The notes below the pieces were generated by a model. It was not told where the DNA came from, searched no databases, and saw nothing but the letters and a program-made list of their open reading frames with translations. The position numbers and the translations under genes were made by a program. A DNA stretch of 64,000 nucleotides from assembly GCA_036504235.1 (NCBI GenBank), contig DASXVN010000005.1, positions 1-64,000 of the forward strand, given 5' to 3'. The stretch is from Zipacnadum sp036504235 (GTDB lineage Bacteria; Armatimonadota; Zipacnadia; Zipacnadales; Zipacnadaceae). This document shows, in pieces, positions 9,501-17,058 of this stretch; the stretch's first letter is position 1, and each line of letters starts with the position of its first letter.

Positions 9501-10030
9501 TGCTGCGCGACAACTACTCCGAGTATCGCGACCTGCTGCACCTGCAGTTGCCGGGCGACGGCGCCTACTTCGTGGCCTTCTTCCCCCGCCGGGCGGGAGA
9601 GACCGCGCCCAACTTCACCGCTTGGGGCGGGGGGTTGATCATCAGAACCACCGGGGACTGGGGAACCGACTACGGCTTCCTCTCCGCCACGGAGGCCCAG
9701 GCCGAGGGGGACAGCGCGGTCTTCCGGGGAACCGCGGGCTCGGTGCAGGACCGCCGGGGCGAGCGGGTCTTGTCGCTGGGGGCGGCCGGCGAGGTGCAGT
9801 ACCAGGATCTGAAACTGGCGGCCTCCGGGGCGGTGGGCCTGCGGGTGAGTCCGGAGGCTGCAACGCTGGAACTCCCCCCTGATCACGAGGCGGCCGAGGT
9901 CACGGTGGCCCTGCCGGGACGCTGGGCGCTCGCCTCCCCGGCCCCCGGGGTGACGCTGGAGGCCGACGCCGCGGGTTACCGGATCACGATTCCGCCCGGC
10001 CTGTCGCGAGTGGCTCTAACCGCCGGCTGA
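6515..10030 (+). CDS. Polysaccharide-lyase-like (alpha/alpha)-toroid protein
   Basis: About 1171 residues with no signal peptide, so apparently cytoplasmic. The N-terminal third looks like a beta-sandwich (about 1-400). The middle (about 410-720) is helical with heparinase II/III or alginate-lyase-like landmarks such as HLFLSAEELREMR, ERGYRSYNLNMS and EWPESVSNYVHVSG. The last third is beta-rich with a lyase-like C-terminal sheet. The family assignment is from overall pattern, not a decisive motif; an exo-acting rhamnogalacturonan-lyase-like enzyme is another possibility. I chose the ATG at 6515, with GAGG 8 bases upstream, over an in-frame GTG at 6506. The gene runs tail-to-tail into the next one with a 15-base overlap of the 3' ends. 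It probably helps break down imported oligosaccharides. Confidence 0.6.
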   Translation: MSEPSITPGRDPLAFTLREHLGVPWTQELVSYPLALEAGALRHEAVALEGPEGLRPAQLAEVVCWPGTSFVQTATLWFVVDQLPPLAERTWRLVNAAPPATDLRVAPAAASVEITTEHFGLRCPLGERAYPVPTLAAEVPGPVLGLRLPDGSWFGGSRLYGERRVAAWSARVTATGPVFAEVAFEYVYEGGLTMSLTARVVAGDSHAHWTMAVEGDELEAGWQLDLTPGLSAFVLDQIPWEYHKNTWGAEELQAIDVVLDDYAPGLLTNLVPWEDWWDDQTQTSWVIKTAGRGRTLEIGSEDPGDWVEPAPQGTLGTWDAWLRKTVALCRDADGRVFLQINAASGRRAWRVGAYQAAALSVPAYRLTAYGQREETRPVAVGRLLDTVKDYVLAWPGEAGAHPHLFLSAEELREMRTRPVDPARLAALVEGSHEESHGLPHVADADALGAYLLTGDPQVAAATRVVERLRNHLALFGAFDTMRFVPHLVALYDALIDEPLVSDEERAMLSARMAYLGYSQASPARWSNERGYRSYNLNMSVSHTLHLGMIACTLPTHPLARTWVQPALELVDDLLNEVGPAGEWPESVSNYVHVSGSALLLFALTAQSAGFRDFVNDPRMKLLLDYIAKMYAPCDLLPREPGEPSWRGLPPHGRAQAGHRFGLPGMMARATRDSDPAYSAAQQWVWQQMGECREIPNASLGGFEQVYLDASLPAARPAWESEQFPQAGVILRQGLGTPEEYYVNVISADFPHQVFAAETGALSLLCAKGAPLAGAFYGGYGEREELLASRVCLARGVGSDGERRARVGYTGTVTSPEEESTGRRRPKPLASFGEQPGVSNVSSFSALPRQDYATVDVALVHPQRVGWPLVAGLPEWPAGGEGAPPVDWRRQVLFLKGEDAGDASYLLFRDTVRGGQPTMWQMWTLSDGLDAPDEVSASAGRQILPARCLEGDRFTARGQFGVDVEYFIASPADTPRHTLRWGTTYEPHRASWHPLSVLRDNYSEYRDLLHLQLPGDGAYFVAFFPRRAGETAPNFTAWGGGLIIRTTGDWGTDYGFLSATEAQAEGDSAVFRGTAGSVQDRRGERVLSLGAAGEVQYQDLKLAASGAVGLRVSPEAATLELPPDHEAAEVTVALPGRWALASPAPGVTLEADAAGYRITIPPGLSRVALTAG

Positions 10031-13000
10031 CGCGGGGGCCGGGCCCGGCGCGCCCTCGCGCATCACGGTCTGCACCTCCGCCGGGGAGAGCGCCGTGGTG
10101 TAGAGACGCACGTCGCTGAGCAGGCCGTGGAAGAACCGCCCGCTCCCGTACCCCTGGCCCAGCCGGAAGGTCAGGCTGGGATTGGGCGCAAAACCGCCCT
10201 GGGTTTGCGCGCGGGATTTCTCCTCGCCGTTCACGTAGCAAAGGGAGTTGTGCCCGTCGCAGACTACGACCACGTGCTGCCACTGGTCCGCGAGGAGTTG
10301 CACGGGTCCGGGGCCCGAGCTGTGCTGGCCGTCCCCATAGCCGAGGGCGAACAGGTTGGCCTGCTGGCCGGCCTGCTGCATGACCAGGCCGAGAGCACCC
10401 GCGTGGCTGCCGAGGATATCAGCGTATTCCACCTGCGTCGGCGCCGGGTTCACCCAGAACGCCACGGAGAAGGGCAGGATCAGGTCCTCCAGGTGGGTGG
10501 GGCAGTCCACGACGTCATCTACCCCGTCAAAGCTGAGAGCCGCGCGTCCGGCGGCTGTCGTCCAGGCGGGCTCCCCGCGCAACGCCCCCGGCAGGTCGTG
10601 GCCCGCGACGTCGGAGGCCACCAGCCCCTGTCCCTCGTTCAGCTTCCACCAGGCAAAGAGCGGCGCGTTGAGGAAGACGGTGCGGTTCTCCGTCATGGTG
10701 TTGGGCCGGTGCGCGCGGTCCCGGAGATTCTTCACCGTGAGTGTGTACTCGGCCCCGGCGGCCCGCGGCGAGGTGGTCAGCGTCACCGTCCGGAGATCCG
10801 TCCCCAGCGACGCCGCTAGCACCTGGACGCCCTGATCGAGCGCGTAGTTGGCGGCCGTCTCCGCGTCCGTCGGCATGACCGGCTCGCTGCAGGTCACGAC
10901 CACTCGGTCCGGCTGGCTGCTCGGCACCGCCGCCGCGAGGACGGTCGGGGCGACGGTGTCTAGGGGCAGCACCGTGACCGTTACGTGGCTGGTATCGCTG
11001 CGCCCCTGGTCATCGCGAACCGTCAGGCTGGCCGGGTAGGTTCCGACTTGGGCGTAGGTGTGGGTCGCCGCGGCGCCGCGCGCGGTCGCTCCGTCTCCGA
11101 AATCCCAGGCGTACGAGACGAGCTTGCCCGAGGTGCTGCCGGACTGGGCGCCGTCGAAACGGATCGGCAGCATGACCTCCCGGGCGGCGGAATCCACCTG
11201 GATAACCGCTAGCGCACTCGCGCCGCTGATCCAGATAATCTCCGAAGCGCGGCTGCCGGTCAGGCCGGAGACGGTGATCCCGGCGTCCATGAGCTCCGCG
11301 CCGGTGCGGAGGCAGTTGAGGCTGGCCCGATCCTGGAAGGCTAGCGCATAGGTGGCCTTGCGGTCCAGGCCCTTGAGCTTGATGAGTTTGGAGTCGCCGT
11401 CGGCGGCTTTGACGGAGGGCTTGAAGAGAAACACCGAGCCTTGATTCAGGTCGGGGTTGAAGAACTGGAGACCGTCCCAATTCGTGCCGTCGGCCATGGG
11501 CAGGATATGGTAGACATTGGCCCCCCGGAGGATCGGCCGCTGCCGGGCTTTGTAGAGGGCGAGGTGCCGGCGATAGACCGGGTTGTCCGCGGCCCAGGTC
11601 AGGATGGAACCCAGCATATCCGTGCGCAGGTCGTAGGCCTCGCTGGCCGGGCCCAGGTCGGACTTCAGCTGGACCGGGTTGATCGCGTAGGTGTTGGCGT
11701 AGTAGGTCGTTCGGGTCACGTCCGCCTTGCTGTCCACGTCATTCATGGTGCAGAACGTCATCCGCCGGCAGATCGCGAAGCCCTTATATTTGCCGCCGTT
11801 GCAGCAGTTCTCGTACCGGTATCCGGGCCGGCTCCGGATCAGTTGGTCCTGGATATACAGGAAGTTGGTCACACCCTGGTAGGTCTGCGGCATAGGCTCA
11901 TGGGGGGCGGTGTAGAGGTCCGTGCGCCACATGTCGAACCAGCCCTGGTCATACCGGGTGCGGACGGCTTCGAGTTCCGCGTCCCGGCCGGCGGTGGTCG
12001 TCAGGTCGGCATCCCGGTACGTCCCGCCCATGTAGAGCGAGGCCTTCAGCCCCGCCTGATGCGCTTTGGCGGCGAAATCGAAGCCGTGGGGCCAGCTCTC
12101 CGGGTGGAACTGCCAGTCCCGGTCGGTGTACCAGCACTTGCCGGAACCGTCCCAGAAGTCCAGTTTGACGCATTCCGCGCCGGTGGCGGCCAGGCGATCG
12201 TAGGCGGCTTGCGCGATGTCGCCGGTCACGCTGGAGCTGCCGTTGCCCCCAATCTCCTGCATGCATACCTCAATCCACGGCTCACCCGGATTGTCATGGA
12301 GGCTCCGGGTGATTTTGTAGTTCCAGAACCACCGCTTGAACCGGTTGCCGCCGTCGTCGAAGTCGCCCTGGTACACGCCGTAGTAGACGCTCGGCACGAC
12401 GAAGACCTCGCCGGGCGCTCGCGTGACGTTTTCGGTGAGCGGGTGGACGGAAGCGGTCATCCGCAGGGGATTCGCCGGGGTGGCGACCGTGAATCCGCCC
12501 AGTTCCCACTCGAAGCCCAGGTACGCGCCGTGCATCGAGCCGACACCGAGCATGATCAGGGGGATGACGCCGGAATTGGTGGTGAAGGTGGCGTTCGGCC
12601 CGAGCGCGTCCTCATAGACCCGGCCCTGGCCCACATTGGTCTTGTCGGCCCGGTGCAGGGTCACCGCGGCATCCGCGGTGAGATCAACCGAGGCGGCCGC
12701 CAGACCGGGGCCGAAGGTGACCGCGCCTGTCGAGGTGTTCTTGACGCTCACCTCGTTCTCGACCGGCCCCGGCCCCGGTCGCGCCCGCCAGACCGAGGTC
12801 AGCTCCAGGGCGGGAGCGGCGCAGGTGAACCGGAAGGTGACTTGATGGCCCTGGGTCCGGTCCTCGGTCGCCTCGCGGAACTGCCAGGGCACGGCCTGAT
12901 AGTCCGCTCCGACCTGGACGCCCGGCAGCGGCACCGGGGAGGGCGAGGGGACCCAGTTCCACTTCTGCGCGGGGTGGCGCAGACTGACGAGGTTGAGCGC

Positions 13001-13147
13001 GTTGTTCGCCACCGACAGGGTCAGCTCCGTGTCGGCGGTGGACAAGGTCCAGGTCTGCGGCGGCGGCGGTTCCGCCGCCTGCGCGGTCAGCGCCAGACCC
13101 AGCGCAGGCAACATGGCCATGCACAGGTGGATCGTGCTCGCTTTCAT
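10016..13147 (-). CDS. Secreted GH36/melibiase-like glycosidase with PKD, Ig-like and LamG domains
   Basis: A 1043-residue secreted protein with a signal peptide ending at AQAA (residue 25). Residues about 30-260 form an N-terminal beta-supersandwich and about 285-640 a TIM barrel resembling GH36 alpha-galactosidases. Landmarks are CVKLDFWDG (D330), WFDMWRTDLY (D405/D410) and YRYENCCNGG (E446), the last echoing the ESC-GG motif of GH36. I do not assign nucleophile and acid with certainty. A PKD module (WDFGDG, about 650-725), an SbsA-like Ig domain (about 730-815) and a LamG/concanavalin-like domain (about 825-1030) follow, probably for glycan binding. AGGAG sits 6 bases before the ATG. It is only 15 bases downstream of the next gene on its strand, so the two are co-transcribed. 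The substrate is unknown. Confidence 0.75.
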   Translation of the reverse strand: MKASTIHLCMAMLPALGLALTAQAAEPPPPQTWTLSTADTELTLSVANNALNLVSLRHPAQKWNWVPSPSPVPLPGVQVGADYQAVPWQFREATEDRTQGHQVTFRFTCAAPALELTSVWRARPGPGPVENEVSVKNTSTGAVTFGPGLAAASVDLTADAAVTLHRADKTNVGQGRVYEDALGPNATFTTNSGVIPLIMLGVGSMHGAYLGFEWELGGFTVATPANPLRMTASVHPLTENVTRAPGEVFVVPSVYYGVYQGDFDDGGNRFKRWFWNYKITRSLHDNPGEPWIEVCMQEIGGNGSSSVTGDIAQAAYDRLAATGAECVKLDFWDGSGKCWYTDRDWQFHPESWPHGFDFAAKAHQAGLKASLYMGGTYRDADLTTTAGRDAELEAVRTRYDQGWFDMWRTDLYTAPHEPMPQTYQGVTNFLYIQDQLIRSRPGYRYENCCNGGKYKGFAICRRMTFCTMNDVDSKADVTRTTYYANTYAINPVQLKSDLGPASEAYDLRTDMLGSILTWAADNPVYRRHLALYKARQRPILRGANVYHILPMADGTNWDGLQFFNPDLNQGSVFLFKPSVKAADGDSKLIKLKGLDRKATYALAFQDRASLNCLRTGAELMDAGITVSGLTGSRASEIIWISGASALAVIQVDSAAREVMLPIRFDGAQSGSTSGKLVSYAWDFGDGATARGAAATHTYAQVGTYPASLTVRDDQGRSDTSHVTVTVLPLDTVAPTVLAAAVPSSQPDRVVVTCSEPVMPTDAETAANYALDQGVQVLAASLGTDLRTVTLTTSPRAAGAEYTLTVKNLRDRAHRPNTMTENRTVFLNAPLFAWWKLNEGQGLVASDVAGHDLPGALRGEPAWTTAAGRAALSFDGVDDVVDCPTHLEDLILPFSVAFWVNPAPTQVEYADILGSHAGALGLVMQQAGQQANLFALGYGDGQHSSGPGPVQLLADQWQHVVVVCDGHNSLCYVNGEEKSRAQTQGGFAPNPSLTFRLGQGYGSGRFFHGLLSDVRLYTTALSPAEVQTVMREGAPGPAPASAGG

Positions 13148-13162
13148 CTTGGTCTCCTGTTC

Positions 13163-16100
13163 CTAGAGGCAGCCGAGACGCAGGGCGATAACATCCACCT
13201 GCTCTTCCTCCAGGTCGTTCTTGTTGCCCTTGCCGGGGATCGTCTTGTAGGGCCAGAGCTCCAGGCGATTGTCCTGGCCGGGCTTCAGGTACGGGGTCAG
13301 GTTGATCTCCGCCCGCAGCGGGTAAGGGTGCAGCGCGGCGTTGAGGTTGAGCGGATGTCCGTTGATCACGACCGAGCCCAGCCACTGGCGCCCGGTCTCC
13401 ACGTGGAGGTAGACCGTCTTGCTTGCCCAGGCGGCAGGCAGGGCGACGTTGCGCACCAGATAGCGGGCGGTGGGCGTCCCGGGGAGCGTGACCGTCTCCT
13501 GGGTCCGGTAGTCCTGTTTGACCGCCGACCACTCGCCGGCGAGGTCCAGCACCGGGGAGAGCAGTTTCTCCGGCGCCAGCCAGATCGGCGCGGCGATCCC
13601 GGAGAACTCCTGCCCTCCGGTGACTTTCACCGCCAGCACGTTCGTCCCGGGCCGCAGCAGATCGGTCACGTCATAGTTGTAGAACTGCGCCCAGCCCCGC
13701 GCCTTGTACGTGGTCACCAGCTTACCATTGAGGTAGAACTCGCCCGTATCGTAGACGATGGGCGTGTTGAAGCACTCGAGATTTAGCGTGAGGCGGTGGC
13801 CGGACCACGCCGCGGGGACGGTGAAGGACTTGCGGTACAACGCCAGGCCGTGGTATTGGCGCTCGGCGGGGTCCGTGAAGATGAGGCTCCAGACGCCGGA
13901 GGGAACGGACTTCCAGGCGGTATCCTGGTAGCCGGGGGCCTGCCAGGCGTCCGTGGCGCTGATCTTGGCCTCGGGATCGGTGGTGAAGCGCCATTGATCC
14001 ATGGCGATCACCTCCGGGGGGGAGGCCGGCACCGCGGGCGCGGTGGCCTCGCAGCGCCGCCAGTACTTGGTCTTCTCGCCCCACCAGACCGGCAGGCCCG
14101 CGAGTAGCGTACCCCGCGGGGAGCCGAAGACCGCTAGGCTCTGGGGCTCAATGGTCGCCGCCGCCACGTGGACCCAGCCGTCCGGGGTGTAGGTGAACTC
14201 CACCGGTTGCCGGGTGGTCAGGTTCCAGACCGTGGCGGGCTCACTCGCGACCTGATAGGCCAGAGCGACCGTCTGCGGGGCGTTGGTGGTGTTGAAGGCG
14301 ACGATCCAGTCCTGCAGGCCGTTCTTAGTGACGAATTTGTGCGTCCAGACGGTTGGACTGTCGCTGGTGGCTGTGCGCCCGATCCCCAGGTCGGCGAAGA
14401 ACTTGTCGTAGAAGTCGTTGCGCCGGCCCTCCGCGCGCCAGAAGTCGGAGCCGAGCACGATGACCCGCCCCTTGCCCAACTGACGCACGCCGACCGCGAC
14501 GCTACCGTCCTCCCAGGTGGCCAGCGGCACGAGCGGGTTAGGCCCCGGCAGCGGCGTGAGGGCAATCCCGTCGGCGGCGAAGTCCTGGCCGGCATAGGCG
14601 TTGAGCACCGGCAGATTCGTGCCGAAGTGCAGCGTGCCGCGCTGCTGCGGGTTAGCCAGGGTGCAGCCCACCAGGGGACCGAGGGGGTAGCTGTCCACCT
14701 GCTCCAGGGTGTGCCGCCCGGTGCCGGGCGTGGCGACGAAGGTGCCGCCGTTGGTTACATAGCGGGTGAGGGCGGCCAGGAGGTCCGGCTCCAGGAAGTC
14801 GTCGCCGGTATCGAAGAGCACCGGGAATTTGTCCACGCGCCCGCTCAGGACGTCGCTGTCGTTCGCGTAGACGTTGTCGTAGTGGGCGGCTTGCATATCG
14901 CTGTTGCCGATATCCCACCGCCCGAAGTTGGTGCTGCCGAGCAGGGCATTGCGCGAGGAGCGGTAGAGCACCAGCCGCGGATGGTCGCGGAGGGCCTTGC
15001 CGACGAGCTGAATCTGGCGGGCGTGCTTGGTGAACCAGCCGGTTTCCCGCTCGTAGTTGATGTAGTCCTCAATGTCCCAGAACAGAATGTGGTTGGAGTC
15101 GCCGTCGAAGGAGATCATGCCCAGCAGACGATCCAGGTTGGGGCCGGTGGTGGTCGCGGAGGGCTCGCTGGTTCCGTAGAAGCCGCCCACGTAGCCATAG
15201 CCGGTCCAGTACGGGAAGGTATAGGCCTCGCGACCGGTGTTCTGGAGGCTGCCGCCGAAGCGCACGGCCAGTTGCGCCGCGGCATCGGCGGTGTCGGCGC
15301 CCGACCCGGGCGAGAACACGAAGGGCCGGTCCGGATCCACGGCGCGCGCCATCTCCGCCACGGGCAGGTGGATGCGGTAGACCCCATAGCCCTGGAAGAG
15401 CCGCAGGTCGGCGTAGCGGGCGTTGAGCTGCGGGCCCAGGTAGGGGTAGAACTTGGGCTGCACCGGGCAGAGGTAGACCGGGCCGACGAGGCGCCCCTCG
15501 TTGTAGGGGCTGTTGGAGGGGACCTTGAGGACCAGCTCATTGGTGCCGGGGGTGACGAGGCCGGTGATCTCGGTCTGGAGGCCGCCGATCGTGTTGCCAC
15601 TCGGCTTGAACTGGCCGAGGAGCTTGCCGTTGAGCCAGATCGAGACGCCCTCCCGGGCCTGGTTGTTGGCCACGCAGGCGAGGTACAAGGTCTGCCCCGG
15701 CTGCTGCCAGCGGTCGCCGTTGAAGGTGGTGCGATAGAAGGAAGGACCCCAGGGAAGAAAGTCGCCTTGCTGGGAAGGGGGCTGGGCGTACGCCAGCCAC
15801 TGGGGGTCGCCGGCGGGCGGCGGTACCGTCGCCTCAGGAGCCGCGGGCTGGAACTGCCAATTGTCCGCCAAACGGACGCCGCCGACCGCGGTGCCGCCGT
15901 AGAAGTCGTTGAGATCGGGCAGGGCGATCTGGTCCCAACTGGTGAAGTGCCCGGGGTCGCCGTACCAGCGGCGGCCCATGTCGGCCAGCGTGTAGCGCCG
16001 CTCCTCGCGCAGCCAGCGGCGGAACTCCTGCTGCGCCACGGGGCTGTAGTCCCAGTACATGCCCGAGCGGCTGTGCATCGCCATCTCCATGCCGGGAGCC

Positions 16101-17011
16101 CCGCTGTACAGGACCCAGCCGCCCAGCGCGGGGCTGCTGAGGTAGCGCTGCATGGACTGGCGCAGGAAGGCGAGGCCGGTCACGGCCAGGGTCTTGTCGG
16201 GGATGCCCCAGCTTTCGTAGTGCGCGCCGGCGGCCCCGGCTCCGCCCCAACTGCCGAACAGCGTCGTGGGGGTCGGCTGGGTGACGACCTCGGGGTACTT
16301 GTTATAGACCCACAGCGGCAGCTCGCCGCCACCGGAGATGCCCGCCATGACCATGCCGCCGTGACGCTCCGCCTCTTTCACCTCGTAGTCGTTCGCGGTG
16401 GTCTCAACGACCCCCGGGGCGGGGCTCATGCGATGGAAGAGCAACTGCTGGAAGGACATAGCGCTCAGGCCGAGCTTCTCCAGGAAAGGCCAATGGGTGT
16501 CCAACCCCAGCTTGCGCACCGAGGACATGGCGTGGGTATAGAACTTGTACGCGCGCAGGTCGAAGGTGTCGAGGTACACCGGATAGGGCTGCGCGGGGGC
16601 GCAGGCTACGTCGCGGCCGAGCAGCAGCGGCTCCAAGGCGGCAGACCGGGCCACGGCCATCTCGTCCGCGCCGCCCAGAAGTAAGACCTGCTTACCCGCG
16701 CGGGCGGCGAGCAGCGCCCCGTAGGGCGCCCAGGAATGAACGGTGAGGGTGACGCCCTTCACGGTTACGGGGTGCGTGAGGTGCTCGGCGCCCGCGTCCC
16801 AGAAGAGGTCGGCGAGCAGCTTGCCCAGGAGGGTGTCCGCCTTGCTCGCGGATTCGCATGTGAATACCGCGCGGCGGGGGGAGAGGTCCGCGGTGACCGT
16901 GCCATAGCCCCGTAGGGCGACGGTCTCCGCGGCGGCGGGCCGACCGAGGCCGACCAGGATCAGGCCGGCCACGATCAGGCCAGCGTGGGCCAGTACCAAG
17001 CGGGTAGACAT
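13163..17011 (-). CDS. Secreted beta-galactosidase-like glycosidase (GH42-like core, GH2-type jelly rolls), paralog 1
   Basis: About 1282 residues, using the ATG at 17011 with AGGGAG 8 bases upstream rather than an in-frame TTG at 17029. The signal peptide ends near AAAET. Residues about 35-130 form an N-terminal domain shared with the next gene (FTCESASKADTLLGK). The barrel carries GH42-type landmarks (YSPVAQQEFRRWLREE near 320). A GH2-type jelly roll (LADNWQF to LVLKVPSN) is inserted in the barrel, which resumes at PVAEMARAVDPDRPFVFSPG. A trimer-like or glutamine-amidotransferase-like domain follows, then two further GH2-type sugar-binding domains at the C-terminus. Catalytic glutamates were not assigned. 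It lies in a minus-strand run with a paralog and a GH36-like enzyme. The likely role is extracellular removal of terminal sugars; specificity is unknown. Confidence 0.7.
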   Translation of the reverse strand: MSTRLVLAHAGLIVAGLILVGLGRPAAAETVALRGYGTVTADLSPRRAVFTCESASKADTLLGKLLADLFWDAGAEHLTHPVTVKGVTLTVHSWAPYGALLAARAGKQVLLLGGADEMAVARSAALEPLLLGRDVACAPAQPYPVYLDTFDLRAYKFYTHAMSSVRKLGLDTHWPFLEKLGLSAMSFQQLLFHRMSPAPGVVETTANDYEVKEAERHGGMVMAGISGGGELPLWVYNKYPEVVTQPTPTTLFGSWGGAGAAGAHYESWGIPDKTLAVTGLAFLRQSMQRYLSSPALGGWVLYSGAPGMEMAMHSRSGMYWDYSPVAQQEFRRWLREERRYTLADMGRRWYGDPGHFTSWDQIALPDLNDFYGGTAVGGVRLADNWQFQPAAPEATVPPPAGDPQWLAYAQPPSQQGDFLPWGPSFYRTTFNGDRWQQPGQTLYLACVANNQAREGVSIWLNGKLLGQFKPSGNTIGGLQTEITGLVTPGTNELVLKVPSNSPYNEGRLVGPVYLCPVQPKFYPYLGPQLNARYADLRLFQGYGVYRIHLPVAEMARAVDPDRPFVFSPGSGADTADAAAQLAVRFGGSLQNTGREAYTFPYWTGYGYVGGFYGTSEPSATTTGPNLDRLLGMISFDGDSNHILFWDIEDYINYERETGWFTKHARQIQLVGKALRDHPRLVLYRSSRNALLGSTNFGRWDIGNSDMQAAHYDNVYANDSDVLSGRVDKFPVLFDTGDDFLEPDLLAALTRYVTNGGTFVATPGTGRHTLEQVDSYPLGPLVGCTLANPQQRGTLHFGTNLPVLNAYAGQDFAADGIALTPLPGPNPLVPLATWEDGSVAVGVRQLGKGRVIVLGSDFWRAEGRRNDFYDKFFADLGIGRTATSDSPTVWTHKFVTKNGLQDWIVAFNTTNAPQTVALAYQVASEPATVWNLTTRQPVEFTYTPDGWVHVAAATIEPQSLAVFGSPRGTLLAGLPVWWGEKTKYWRRCEATAPAVPASPPEVIAMDQWRFTTDPEAKISATDAWQAPGYQDTAWKSVPSGVWSLIFTDPAERQYHGLALYRKSFTVPAAWSGHRLTLNLECFNTPIVYDTGEFYLNGKLVTTYKARGWAQFYNYDVTDLLRPGTNVLAVKVTGGQEFSGIAAPIWLAPEKLLSPVLDLAGEWSAVKQDYRTQETVTLPGTPTARYLVRNVALPAAWASKTVYLHVETGRQWLGSVVINGHPLNLNAALHPYPLRAEINLTPYLKPGQDNRLELWPYKTIPGKGNKNDLEEEQVDVIALRLGCL

Positions 17012-17058
17012 ATTGTCAGCTCCCTGCAAATGTAGGGACCTTGGTCCCGGTTGCGCAA

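Noticed and set aside
14168..16684. Long open frame (over 800 codons) on the plus strand opposite the first giant glycosidase
   Set aside because: It is the antisense shadow of a real gene in GC-rich DNA: no ribosome site, no domain, and composition typical of a reversed reading frame. The same holds for the frames at 17041-20457 and 11441-13786.
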